DNA of 64,000 bases from the NCBI GenBank assembly GCA_050084515.1, contig CM114272.1, positions 19,964,001 to 20,028,000 on the forward strand, read 5' to 3'. Below the pieces are notes generated by a model. It saw only the letters and a list, made by a program, of their open reading frames with translations, made no database searches and was not told where the DNA came from. Position numbers and translations under genes: made by a program. This document shows, piece after piece, positions 10,870-24,200 of this stretch (within the stretch, counting starts at the first letter, position 1; each line of letters opens with the position of its first letter). The stretch is from Blasia pusilla (taxonomy: Eukaryota > Marchantiophyta > Marchantiopsida > Blasiales).

Positions 10870-13800
10870 ATGGCGACTATCTCATATAATGACTCGTGAC
10901 AATAAACCACCATTGGCCGTAGCCAATGGTGGTGGAGTTGAGGGCAGTCTTACCTACATTGGTGAGCTTTCCAACATCCCATGACTTTCATTAGAAAGAA
11001 CCAATCATGATATGGGAGAGGAGACCCGAGCATTGGATGAACCAATGCTAATGAGCGCAAGCGAGCAATGGATTTTTCTGAGGTACTACGATGGTGCCAG
11101 AGATATTGGAGGCATCACGAAAACATGCGTCGGGTTAAGAAATGGACATAAAATTTCTCACATGGATAGTAAACTAGATATGGCTAAGAGACGACAAATG
11201 TGAATGCATGTCATCTCTACTTTTAGGTCCACGAGTTAACGCATTGCCTACACGGTTTATAAAGGCATTGGTTGGGACCGAGATAAGGAGAGATAGGCAT
11301 GCACCTATGGACTTCTCGAGGCTTGTTTTGAGTGGAGAGTGCGAAGGCAGCTAGAGTAGCACATATTTATTTTTTAGATGTGGAGCATAATGTGGGAGAT
11401 CATAGTGGGTTGGCTAGAGTTGGTACATAACAATCAATACAATCAAAGCATGAGCCTACTTCTACTTTGAGTAAGGTCACAATAGAGACTTTGGAGCATT
11501 TGGTAGGTCTTGAGTTGATAGAAGGAGATAGATGGTGGATATAGAGATTCTTAAGAGGGAATGTGGGTTATTTTGGCTTCCATATGAGGGAATTGGGTAC
11601 CTTGAAGTGTCCCAATAAACGGATAGATTTGGCTTATGATTCTTCCAATCTTCCATTGAACCTATAGGTATTATGACATGGAAAGAGCCTTAATTCACAA
11701 TAAGAGCCAATACTTGTGGAAGGCAAGATTTATCGAGTTATCACAAGGAGAGTATGCATTTTCCACAATCATGCCGACGAAGAAGGATATGTATGACAAT
11801 TAGACGAATACATAAATCTGTGAAGATTATTAATTAATCAATAGACACGGTCAAATGGACAAGCCACACCTATTTTTTAGGAGATCTTTGATGCGGCTGG
11901 GCATGCAAAGACCTTAAGTACTTTGGATCATTGTGCTAGCTATCATCAACTTCTTATCAAAGTGGAGGTCCAAAATAAAATAGCATTTTGGGGGATAGAT
12001 CCACTCGAGAGAGATTGTTTGTACTAGTGGTGGTTCTTATCATTTGGGTTGAAGAGCACCTTTTTGGAGTTCTAAAGTTATGGATAGGATTCTAGTTGGC
12101 TTGGATTTAATGTGGTGTTACATAGATGACATTCTTATACATAGTTCCATGGTCGAGAAGCATGAGTGACACTTTGAGGAGGTGTTTTGACAATCATGCA
12201 CTGCAGTTACATCTAGAGAAGTGCAAATTATTCCAATATCGGATTGAGTACTTAGGCCATACCATATCTCTAGGTGGATTAGATATTCATCAAACAAAGA
12301 CGAAGGCTATTGCGCAAATCCCACGTCCAAAAAATGACAATCGAGCTTGAGTATTTCTAGGACTAGAAAATATCTATCGACAATATGTGTAGGGTTATAG
12401 TGCAATCGCAAAGTCTTTGACTTTTTTGACAAGACTTGATCGAACATGGAATTAGGGAGATGATAAGGAGCGAGCATTTCACAAGATCAAGGACAAGTTG
12501 ATGCTCTTACTCATTTTACACATACCAATTAGGGTTTTCCCATTGTAGTTACATACATATTAGAGCACGTTGGGTCTAGGAGCAATGCTCATTGAGAGAG
12601 ATAACGAGGATAGAGAGTTTATTGTGGATTCTATGAACTGATCAAACAATTTTGCAAATGAAAAGTACAAGTCTTACAAGATAGAGTGTTTGGCTATAGT
12701 TCAAGTCTTATCACATTTCAGGTGCTATCTATTTGGAAACCCTCTTATGCTCATCATTGATCATGAGTCATTGAGATGGTTGATGGATTTCCAGAAGCTT
12801 ATAGGGACGCTTGCAAGGTGGGCTTTATTACAACATAAATACATATTTGAGGTGGTTTATAGGCCATATTGGTTGAGCCAAGATGCACAAGGGTTGTGTC
12901 CCAACCCATGGTCGATTCATAGAGACGACATAGAAGTTTGATGACACTAAGAGAGTGATGAGGAGACGGTGCCCGGTTGATTGACTACATTAGATCAACA
13001 ATATGTAGCCATTCCAATGGCGGGGTCAAATGATGAGTCTTCAGATCTAGGTATCAACAAGGAGATAATAGGTAATTGTCATATCCATGACGATCTGAAG
13101 GTTCCTATATACTAGCATCATAGCGAGCACAATGAGTCTTAGGGAGTGGGATTGAATCCCATAGCTAGAGAGCCACAAGGTTTAGGTGGAAGGGGGCATA
13201 TATTTTATGTGTGTTGGGAAATAGTAGGGTTCGGGTGGTACCTCATCCTTCTTAACGACCTTGTGTTATGCAACATGCTCATGATGAGTTGGGGCATTTT
13301 GGGATAAAGCATATTTATAGCTTACTCCAAGTTTAGAATTGGTGCCATGACATGCATAATGGGGTCAAGAAAATTGTAGCAAGATAAATAGTGTGTGACC
13401 AACTACGAGCATCCTTTGATGATCCCACTCCAGACTTGCATCCTTTATTGATCATCTCATTAGGTTATCTTTGAAGTCTAGACTTTGTGGGACCTTCGTC
13501 ATTGATGGACCGTCATCATAGGAACGTTTTGGTCATGGTGGAGCATTTCTCCAAGTAGATAGAGTTGGAAGCACTACCAAAAAAGGCAAGCAAGTGAGTG
13601 GCTCATGCATTTCTAGATTGTGTGCTTAGTCATTTTGGCACAACGACAAAGGTGTTTACCGACGAGGGTATCAAGTTCATGGGAGATTTTAGGCCTTGGG
13701 TAATCAGTCATCGATAAATCAATGCACCATGTCCAAAGATCCTCCTAAGGCGGATGGATTGGCATAGAGAGTAGTACACACAATGAAGACAGGGCTACAC

Positions 13801-13930
13801 AAGTATGGCTTCAACTGGGAATATTTAAGGGGACGGGACCTACAGTTGTGATGGTTCGATCTGGGGTATCTCTCCGATTGATAGACATCATTGGTATCAT
13901 TTTCATTGTACTTTTTTTCCTATAGGAGAG
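10870..13930 (+). pseudogene. Copy E, right half: decayed methyltransferase end, RT, RNase H and integrase
   Basis: It resumes where 659 stops. 10870-11110 aligns with the end of the methyltransferase of copy D. RT follows at about 11640-12330 (GHAKTLSTLDHCASYHQLL, then LEKCKLFQYRIEYLGHTI). RNase H is at about 12450-12940 (VLSHFRCYLFGNPLMLIIDH). Integrase is at 13230-13930 (HAHDELGHFGIKHIYSLLQV, then SLDFVGPSSL and VFTDEGIKF). Stops occur every few dozen codons and AT content is higher than in copies A, B and D, which fits an older insertion. The PHD part and 3' LTR are not recognisable. Confidence 0.8.
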
Positions 13931-16140
13931 AGCCTCAACATTAAAACCTCATATGATAGAACTCCTTAATTTTATAATAACATACTATTTAAACATTTGC
14001 TTAATTGTAGAAGATGAGACAAGACCTATATGTTCAAATGAATTATTGAATATACGTCTATTGTTAAGATTTCCACCTCATTTTTTAAAATTTTGAAGAT
14101 AGGTGCTCCAATTAGACTATTAAAGAGTATGAATGAAAGGAAGAGATATTGTGCCCATACACATCACTCGTTACATCGATACAATATGCAACACTATTCT
14201 TCTCAACACACACATCCGTACACAAACAAAAATATATTCATGCATATACATCAAGGCCACACAACCCAATATCCAAGGTGTAGAGATTAGTAATATAGGG
14301 ATATTTTTGGTCTTTGAAATCAAAATAGAAGCAAAATATATGACGAAATCATGTATGAGTGTGCACCTACGTGCGCGTCATCATTTGCACAAGCTTTTGC
14401 GGCCTTAGCATCCCCATTTACGTTTAGTCATGATACGATGCAACTCCATCTACATGCTCATATGATATCTACCCTAAATGATGGCGTTGCAACCTAGCTA
14501 CCATATCCGAGCCATTTTACTTAACAATCCACCAACAAACGTATGATTTAACCTTGATATCTCCCTCTCTCTTGATGCTCTCAAAACGATGATATATGAG
14601 CACTAGTCGATGATACTCAACTGATGTCCTATGTCCGCTTGCTATTAGTGAAACTCAGTGAAAAATAGACAAGGATTTTGCGCACGATATTCCGAATAGA
14701 AAATCAACCTAATGTCAAACACAATGTCTCTCTAAGGGCTCTCCAACGAGCCAACTTGGCTGCCCACCTACACACATCAAATTTCCCTTTTCCCCTCACA
14801 TCTTTTTTGTGTAAAATAAAAGTAAAAATGGCTCATTTGGGTGACTCCAATCGTAAATCTACATTGACATATCAAGCCACATCCACTCTCAGCCACGAGG
14901 GAATTCGGACTCTAGCACTTAAGCTCTTGGGAAACCCTACAACTCAAAGTGCTCTAAAGGTTGAATATGAGAAAGTTGGTTTGTGAAAGCTCTCTCCCTC
15001 ACTTTCATACCCTTGGAAAGAGCCTAAAACACTCTTCCCCCAAAAGTAGTCCCAAATAGTAACCTACGCACACAAGTTACCATGTGACTATTGATTCGGT
15101 CAAAGATTCATATGGCCAAAAATAGCAAAAGGGAGAGATTGTGTGAAACGAAAATCCTGACGCAAAGAAGTTATTGCCAATCTATTCCAATATCTCAAGA
15201 TGAAGTTATGCCCAGACAAGAAGATGCCTCTCTATGTCGTTCACATGATAGAACTCTACCTATCAGCTAACAAAGATTTGTTAGAGATGAGAAAATGGGA
15301 TTCTCTTGGTGATTGTTGTATTTAGTTGATATATTATTGATGTAATTATTGTCATTGAAAAGACTCGATGCCAATGTGCATATGCATCATTATTAGTAAT
15401 CGTCGATGGAAAGAAAATATCAATGAAAAAACTTGTCATAATTGTTTGCGTACTTGGGAAAAAGAGACACATGATATACACCAAAATTGTAACATATTTA
15501 AACCCTAAATATGAGAGTAATCTATATAATTAGAAGAGGATGGGGTTAGAGAAAACCTTCCTCCCGTGTTGATACCTGTTCCTTTTGTACGGTTTTTATT
15601 TTCTTTCCTTAGTACAATTCATGGTGTAAACTCTTCACTAGTAGAAGGTATTCAATAATTAAAATTTTCTTTACTTATCGAGGAAAGTGTTTTCTTTCTC
15701 TTTTTCCTATTTTCCTTTGTCAAGGCTTGTTCTCTATTTGTCCATTATGGCTCTTAGCATTTGTGGTAAGGAATTAGAAGTGGTTTAATTTTTATTTTCA
15801 TTTTGGAATTTTTGGTTGCCTTAACAATGGAATTTTTTATAAAATTTCCATTTCACACTTTTTTATCATCAATTTCTCTTTGCCAACCGTTTCCATATTC
15901 AATTTCTACAATTCGTATTTTCCATGTTCATTTTCTCAACATTTAAATTTTTTTCTATAATTTATGAGTTTTTTATTTTTAAAATAGGAAATAAAAAGCA
16001 GTCTCTTCTTTACATAAATTTTCTAAAATTTTCATCTTGGAATAATTTTTTTAATAAAAGGTATGAATAAAAGCATATTCTTGTACAAAAGAAATTGGTA
16101 TAGGTAGAGAATATAATTAGTTAGTTAGGTTTGGGAGTCA
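13931..16140. other. AT-rich intergenic DNA, no gene seen
   Basis: No credible coding region. 14140-14290 weakly resembles, in minus orientation, the segment just upstream of the family 1 3' LTR (ACACATCACTCGTTACATCGATACA against ACACATCGTTACACAACATACA). 14640-15150 has LTR-like texture with only scattered matches. 15480-16140 is rich in T and A runs. Confidence 0.5.
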
Positions 16141-16189
16141 AATGACGAGTTTGAAGGGTTTTAAATTAACCTATCGATTTTCGGTCCCG

Positions 16190-16440
16190 CAGAACCGGAG
16201 AACACGCATAATATCCTGTGGTTGGCCACTGCCAGGGGAGCGTCTAAGTGGTGGGACCGACGAATCGAGGCACGGACCCGCTCCGGATGGAGGCACGGAG
16301 GAGTCCCAGGGCGTCGTTTGGACGGCAATATGGACAGAGGTACTGAACGCTTTTGGAAGAAGTACTGCCCGAAGCAAATCGAGGCACGGAAGGGGGTCAA
16401 GGCAGCTTTGGATAGCAATAGGGCGTCTCATTTGGTTCGG
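16190..16440 (+). pseudogene. Possible Gag fragment of an unrelated Ty3 element
   Basis: The plus frame from 16222 reads ATARGASKWWDRRIEAR, then FWKKYCPKQIEARKGVKAAL. The pattern small-Gly-x-A-x-x-WW followed by F-W-x-x-F/Y resembles the core of Ty3 Gag proteins (also seen in the chromovirus here as HALQWWTTQRGN). It is short, has no knuckle, and ends in repeated TAGGGCGTCTCATTTG units. It could be chance. Confidence 0.3.
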
Positions 16441-18269
16441 GAACTACACAAGCATTAGGGCGTCTCATTTGTAGGCCGTAAAATTTTGGACGTCCTTATA
16501 GCTCTTGACCATAAAGTAGAGACGATTTCCATTTATGTCTGAAGAACGTTTATATTGATAGATTTTGTATCTTGAAGGGCATGCGACTTAAACACACACA
16601 AGTATGTTTTGGACGTCCGGGACATAGGAGTTGAACTTCCACCTCCGACAATATTTGGCCATATACATAATATGGCTTTCAAGTGACTATTATGGAGTAA
16701 TTTTTCAAGTGACGATACGGGATAGTCTACCCCGTGTCATTTGAACGCATTGCGTGGCATGGGAATTCGGATAGGGGGGGCATTCAAAGTTAGGGACCGG
16801 GGTGTTTAGGGTTAGGGCCTGTGTATGGCTTTTTCTAGAGAGGCCATAACATGTAGAGGGGTACATGGATGCCAAAGTGGCATGTAACACGCTAATGAGA
16901 CGTCCTAATAACTCAAAGGGTCTAGTGTATCCCTATGGAGTAGTATATGATTTCATTTTGAATTATGCTCATGGGCTTTAAACAAATTTTTGTTTCCTCT
17001 GTATTTTGTAGACCCAAATTTGGATGGACGTCATTTCTTTTACGGTCCCTTCTTTGAGTCGTCCTGCTAACATGGGCAGACTGAACCCCGGAGGACTCCA
17101 CGGCAGTGGAAACAAGAACCGTCCGAAACAGATCCTCGTGTGGCGGGGTGAGGTTTGGAGGATCCAGCAGTGTAGGGACTCGGGGGTCCAGTTCAGACGT
17201 TTGGACGGAATTATCCACCTCCCGTCGAGGAGGCTATCGGCGCGGGTGAACGAGGGCCGTCCAATTGAGGCTCCTGTCAGCCTCTTCCGTCCGGACGGGC
17301 ACGCACGCGTGGATGATAGGGTTCAGGTGCGTTCCTCGTGCCAGTGGCGTTATTATTATTATTATGGTGTTCGACCGCTCGCAGTCTCAGTCCTTCTTCC
17401 GTCACTTCGTCCACTGATGCTAGTGCTGCAGCGCGTCCCCGGAGGAGATCGGGATCTTTCGCCCCTCACCTTCTTGGTCCCTCGCTCGCCTCTGGGCGCT
17501 CTCGGTTCATTGCCGTGTCGATATCCTGTGTAAATCCACCGCTCTCATCCCCGTGGGGTTCCACCTCGTTGCATCTGGATTGCTTGCTTACTTCCTCGCA
17601 CCTGGTCTGCCGATACCTCTCCGCACGCGACGTACTGTTGACGGTCTTCGTCGTTCACACCACCTTTGTTCCATCTGTGCCTCACTTCCTTCTCATGATG
17701 TGAAAGCTAATTCCTTACGCATCTCTTGTTCTCCGTCCCGGCCCTGGATTGTCGTGCCGATTTGGTGTTTCTGGCGTCGTTCTGTTTCCCAGACCTAATT
17801 TTCCCTCTCTGCCTACATGTTTTATCAAGCGGTGAAGGAGGAGTTCTGTTCGTGGAAGGGGATTCTCATGATTGGAGAGGCGGAGCGCTGGACTGAAGCA
17901 CGTCTGCTGTCTATACCTGCATAGGAGTCGCCTTTTTCTCTCGTTTTCATCTTGCTTTTCACTCGGTCAATTCTCCAGCTCCTGCGAAGGAATTCAGCGA
18001 CGGGCTTGGTCGGGTTAGGTGTAGAAGCTATTGGCCACGATTATCGGGTTCGCAACAGCGCGTGAGAGGACGTGACCATTTCTAGGTCCCTCAACCGGAC
18101 TTGAGACCAACGCTGGAGTTGAGAGGCCGATTGTGCGCGCCGAGTAGCTAGACTCTAGCGTTGCTCCTCTTAGTTTCAAGTTAGTGGCAGTTTAGGAAGG
18201 CGATCTAGGACCAGCACGAATCTCCTACGCCTAGTAGGAAATATTCTCTGTTGTTACATTTGGAACCAA
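16441..18269. other. Upstream region of the ubiquitin ligase gene
   Basis: It holds direct repeats of TAGGGCGTCTCATTTG (16419-16434 and 16456-16471) and an inverted near-copy AATGAGACGTCCTAA (about 16892-16906), suggesting a small DNA transposon remnant. From about 17030 GC content rises. A (TTA)n run is at about 17349-17365. 17400-18269 is CT-rich with many short alternative frames, typical of a plant 5' untranslated region, possibly with an intron. I cannot place the transcription start. Confidence 0.4.
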
Positions 18270-21200
18270 ATGGCTGTGTACTTCAAGTTTAAGAGTGCCA
18301 AAGATTTCGACTCTGTATCAATTGACGGACATTTCATATCTGTTGCAAATTTGAAAGATAAAATTGTTGAGCAGAAGAAATTGGGAAGAGGCTCTGATTA
18401 TGATCTCGTGATCTCGAACGCACAAACCAATGAAGGTCTGCACTTTTGCTTAAGATCAAGACGACGTCAGGGCGGTTCAGCCATGCCTATGCAGTTCTCC
18501 TTTAATGCAGTTGGGACCTAAGTGTGATCATTCCATGACAGGATCGGAATTCTGTGTCTGATGACCAGTGTGCCCAGAGACTGTCATCTTGTTGTCTTTG
18601 AGAAGGCCCCATCGTCCAATTCCCTACCTTCTCTTGAGCAGATGATAGGTCTTTGCTGTTGATAGATAGCGCAGTAGTCAAGTCTTCTCTTTGCATCCTC
18701 TCTTCGTTCCACAGACGTTCGTTTTATGCAGTAGTGAGGCTGACTAGGTTCCTCTATATGTTCGAGTTTGCGGTGGTGTTGTGCGTCCGTGTGTTTGGAT
18801 ACCTTTTGACGTCCAGACTAGGCTAGTCTGTAATTTGTGTGTCTATGTTGCATCTACAGAATACACAGATGAAGGATACTTGGTGCCCAAAAATACTTCA
18901 GTCATAGTTCGTCGAGTTCCTGGAAGGCCAAGGATGCCAATTGTCGCAGATGTCAAAGAAGAGTACTGCCTTGATCTCTAAGCTATTGAATTATTTCTCT
19001 TTGTCCTCACAATTTTTTGTAAGAACTGCCATGACGAGGATCTTCGGCTCGCTTCTTGTCACAAGCAGAGTGATGTAGGCAGACGCATCTGCACCCTACA
19101 TCGGAGTTGCAGACTTTACCAGCGCTAGAGTGGAGCCGTTTTCGAAGCTGTTTCGCATGACAAGCTAGAGAAGGGCTAGTGTTTACAGTAGTGATTGCAG
19201 GTCTTGACAAAGGTCGATGACTCCTGCACTTATAGTTCTACATGCTAGTTCCCGTAGAGAGGGAACGCACCTCTGGAGCCTTTCCTCCTGGCCTTTCTTT
19301 GCCTGCAGCGGCCTTGCACATCGCCCATTGATGTGCACAATGCAGAGATTGTGCCTAAAAGACAGTGCCTGACATTATCTCACACGATCTTAGGGGGAAG
19401 GGAGAGATGGTAGTGCCTGTGTTGGTGCACTTGGGACCATCCACCTCGTGCCCCTACTGGATACTGCCAGAAACCGTACTCCTGAAGCAGTGCTTGTCGT
19501 TGCCTTGTGGCCAGTCCTTCCCCTCTAGGTGAACGTTAGCAGAGGGAGGAAGGAAGTTACCGTACTACTTCAGTAGTGCCTGGCGTAGCCGTGCGTCCAT
19601 GACCATAGACCCCATGGCCTGGTTGGACGGTTATAGAGGCTGGGATAGACGCGAATGAAGGAAAACGTGAAGATTGATCACGTGTGAGAGAGATTATGCT
19701 CAATTAAGTACTGCATGTCACATGTGTGTGAGAGAGACGTACTCATTGAGTAGTGGCTATTGTAGCCTTGCAACTGCAAACGTGAGGGAGAGCAAGAGAA
19801 TGAATGAATGAATGAATGAAATTGAGAGATGTGCCTATGCATCCTTGGAGAGGTGATACAAAATTGTCTAAGTGAGCACAACTTTCATAACTTTGTTGCA
19901 GGCGGAAAACTTCAGTGGAGGTCCAACCTGTGAATACTTCTCTTCCAGCAGTAGAACCTTCTCACAAGAATATTGTAAGCGTATATCCAGACAACGTCAC
20001 GCAACAATTCATATTTCAAATTTTGTTGCCAAATGTGATACTGGAGACATCAACATTGTAATTAGTGGTGAAAATCTCCATTTAATGCTTTTGGTGTTGG
20101 TTGTTGTACTCAGTCTTCTCTTCCAGACGGCTTGGATGACTTCGGCATTGACTTGTATGCGGTGCCTGAAACTATTCAAGCTTCCACAGTTTCTTTGACA
20201 GCAGAGGAGGATGATAAAATCAAGGCCTTCGTGGATGCATCTGCAAGTGATTGGCAGCGGTACATGCTTCTTCTCGATGGTATTTTAGTGTACGATGGAA
20301 GTGTTGAGATGGTTTATGTGGTTTTTCCAAGATGATGAGACAGGAAAGTCTAAAACTATTGATAATGTACTTCTTGATCTGGACAGACAAACTCAAGAAA
20401 GTTTTCAAGCGGGGAGGGGTTATGGTGGAAAAGGACAAGGGAGGGGTCTTCCTCTTCGAGGATATGGAAATGGTAATTGTCTGAAATACCAGTCATCTGC
20501 ATTCCAGTAACAGTGAAGTCATAGTTTGAACAACAAATCTAGGTCAGAATAGTTTAAACGAGGAAAGTAGGTCTGCACGTCAATTTATCATCGGAGTTTT
20601 GCTAGAGAAGGAACCCCATTTGTTGACTGAAGGTCTCTTTTCTGCAGAAGAGTGAGGTTTTTCCAGGCATGTGGTTTAGGTTTGCTTTGTATCAAGTGGG
20701 AACCTTCTCTGGAGTGACATTCACTCTTGTATTGACTTTTGGTTTGGTATTTGGGTGCAATGGGTCTGTCAACCATCACCAAGATTTGGTGTCTAGTGGA
20801 GGTTGTATGATTGATGTTTCTTTTTGATATTGGACAAGCAGGTCGCAGTTTTGAGAAGAAAAATCCACCTCATGGTTATGTTTGTCATCGATGTGGAGTC
20901 ACAGGTGTGTTACTGGTGAAATTAGCATATAATAAAGTTTATATCACGTTTCTGGATTGAAATGTTGACCTTGGCATGTTTGGTCCTTAAAGGAATCTGT
21001 CTGGTTTGTTATGGTTTTGTTGAATTATCTTTGGATTAAATTTGTGGGTGAGGTATTTTCTCGGTTGTATCTAGTTAGTTCTAGTGTGTTATTATTTCAC
21101 TCTGCCTGTTTGTAGCCTTGGACCTGGTTGACTCTTTGAGTCTCCTGTGCTGTGAAAAATAAATGATGGCTTCTTCCATGCTCTTTCTCTTCTGGGGTTG

Positions 21201-24200
21201 CAAAGAAGGGTTGCACTCTGGTTACTCTGCACTCTGGTAACTCTGTTCCTCACTGACCAAATTGTCCCGAAACTGTAGGTCACTACATACAACACTGTCC
21301 TACAAATGGTGACCCCAATTATGACATCAAGAAAGTCAAGCCACCGACTGGAATCCCTAAAACTATGCTGGTTGCAAATCCTGATGGGTCTTATGCCCTG
21401 CCAACAGGCGAAGTGGCGGTGTTGAAGCCTAATGAGTAGGGTCATAACTTTTAAGCATTTATTTTGAAATACGTGCTTCATCTCAAACGCTTAAGGTTCT
21501 GTAACCTGTTGGTAGGTAAGGATACTTAGCTATTAAATTCACTCCTTTCATCAATGCTCTATGCTGTTCAGGGCCGTTTTTGAGAGAGAAGTTGATGGTC
21601 TACCATCATCCAGTCGACCTGTCTTGGATATTCCACCCGAGCTGTGTTGTCCCTTATGCAAGGGAGTGCTGAAGGAGGCGGTGCTTACGAGCAAATGCTG
21701 TTACAAGAGTTATTGTGACCAATGTAAGTATTTGTTCCTCATTGTATAACGGGCAAGGTGGGAGTGCATATGGGCAACCTGTGAGCTCCAGGCTAGACTC
21801 CATCAGCTGATTGTAAGCAATGTGGCCAGCCTTATCTTAATCTAACATGTTTCTTATTTATTATGAATAGGTATTCGACATGAGATCATTTCAAAGGCCA
21901 AGTGTGTATGTGGGGCCAAAAATATACTTGCCGATGATCTGCTGCCCAACAGGACACTTCGTGATGCAATTAGCAGGTTTTTGGAGTCACAGGCCAGTGC
22001 TGCCACTAGCAGTGGAAATGTTGGAAGTCGCATGATGCTGCAAGGTCATCTTTGTTTCTTGAAGCAACCCTTGGAAGTTAGTAGTTTAGTTCTGTGTACA
22101 CTTCAGCTTGGAACTTCAAATACGGTCTTTGAGTTGTTGAACTAAAAAGGTTCCCAGAGTGACAGGTATTTTTGGGGAGATTTATATATTTACACGAGTT
22201 TTGATTGACTGCAGACATGGAGTCGGCTCCTTATGCACGACCAAAATTACAATCACCTGCAATCTCTGTCTCGCTGAAAGAAGCCTCCTCAGTTTTGGTG
22301 GCATCAGATGGGTCAGATACAAAGGAGCCATTTTCCGGAGGAAAGGGACCTAGTCAAGCACAGGGTGAAGCATCAGCCATATCAGGCACTTTAGTACAGA
22401 GTTCAAGTGGCAGGAAACATCAAAAAGAAGATGATGGTTCGCAGAAACCAATAGAGGTTGTTGATGGTTCCCCAGAATCTCAGCTTACCAAAGAGCCAGT
22501 GCAAGAGATATTGAGCTCAGAAAGACCAGCAAGATCGGATACAGAGCGTAGGGAGCAGTTGTCTCATCAAGCTGTTGCTGCAGCAGGTCAAGGTCGCACA
22601 GTGTCTGAGGCTGTCAAAGGTAGAGTGACTTAGCTGTCCTCTGGTTGCTAGCCTTCCCTGGGACTTTTGTCTGGGTAAATACAGGCGGTCAATGGTATTG
22701 TGGGAAAGCTTGGCAGTGGGTGTGGTAGATTGTAGTTTGGTGGTGAAGTGGAAACCCTTTCAGATTCCATAGCTTTGTTGTTGCTCTTATAAGCTGTTTC
22801 GTTGACTCTAGAATGTCCCAGCAAAGTCAGAACTTAGGGGAAATTATGGTTTTTTGTGTTTTTGATATTATAATCTTATGAATAAAGGAATATTTTGATT
22901 GTGCTCTTACAGGGAAGAAGAAGCCTAAAAGCAAGCGTGTACGGCAACAAGGTAGTGTTTTTGATTATAATCCCTGCGACTGCTTCATAGTTCTCCACAT
23001 TGGTAAAAGCAGTGTATTGTGCCTTAAGGCCATCGGAAATAAAACATTGTTGGTGATACTTGTTGATTGTATGGTCGTACTTGCCTTGCAAAAATGAAGA
23101 TGTATTCTGAAATGCTGACATTTTCATTTTATGATCTCTTTCAGTGGATATGGCATATTCTGAGGGAATGTGGGGTCCAACTCCAAACTATAATGCACAG
23201 GTGAATAGATTTTTTGTTATGGTAGCTAAGGTTTTTTTTTTCATCCGGAAGGAGCAGGGCAAGGCCTGAAATATGTAGCCTTATTCCAGGTCTCCCTCAT
23301 TATTAACTTCTCATGAGAGGGGCCTGGATCACGTTCTTTTCCTTTGTGATTCAAAGTGATGTGATGCTTTTGGTTTCGTATGGCAAATAGATAAGTTCAT
23401 TCAGCAATTTCTAAAGAACTCATGAGTTTCTGCTGATCCTGAGCCAAGATTTGATTTGCTTCCCTGTGCAGGCTGAGATGTGCTGTCAGAACTGTGGGTC
23501 TTATGAGCATCCAACCTGGCATTGCTACATGAATGGTCCAGGCCCATCTCATTATCAACCTCCCATGCAAGGACCAATGTTCGGGCCAGGTAGGTACAAA
23601 ATAGTTGTACTTCTTACTTTGTTTATATGGCACCATGATACTTAACCTTCTTGCCAGGCATTTAGAACGGCCTATTTCATTGTTGGAGAAATGGTGCTAA
23701 TATGATGTGTGTACATGAATTTGATGTCTGCCAGGATTCAATGCTCCCATGCGAGGGATGATGCATCAACCTCTGGGTGATGGATACATGATTCCTTATC
23801 ATCATAACCCTGCTCCTTACAATGGTTATGGGCCCTCACCTTATGATATGCCTTTCAATGGACCAATGATTCCCCATGAGAACTTTCCCCCTCATGCTGG
23901 AATGATGGCACATGGACCTCCCATGCATAGGTGATTCCCACTCTCACATGAATCTCTTACACATTTGGAGTTTGTTGACTCGCTGACTACCAATGAGCTC
24001 AACACCGGTCAGTGTTAGGTAACTTTTATAGATCTGTTTTGGTCTACTTGAGCCGGCCACTGAAATAGTTGATTGTCATTATCACAATTGTCAGAGACTA
24101 CGTTGACCCTACTACGCTCATGAGTCGTGACGAGTTTGAGGCCAGGAAAGCTGAGTTGAAGCGAAGGCGAGAGAGGGAGCAGAGATTTGGCAGGTACAAT

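Noticed and set aside
655-10874. Target-site duplication for copy A
   Set aside because: Flanks TATTA and ATGGC do not match; decay or a misplaced inner LTR end prevents a call.
14640-15150. LTR-like stretch in minus orientation
   Set aside because: It shares only scattered words (GTAACCTACGCACACAAGTTACC against GTAACCTATGCTCCCAAGTCACC-type sequence) with the family 1 LTR; too weak to call.
16300-17240. Repeated CGTTTGGACGG and GGGCGTCTCATTTG lines resembling plant MITE ends
   Set aside because: The clear copies are in direct, not inverted, orientation, and no matching pair with a target duplication was found.
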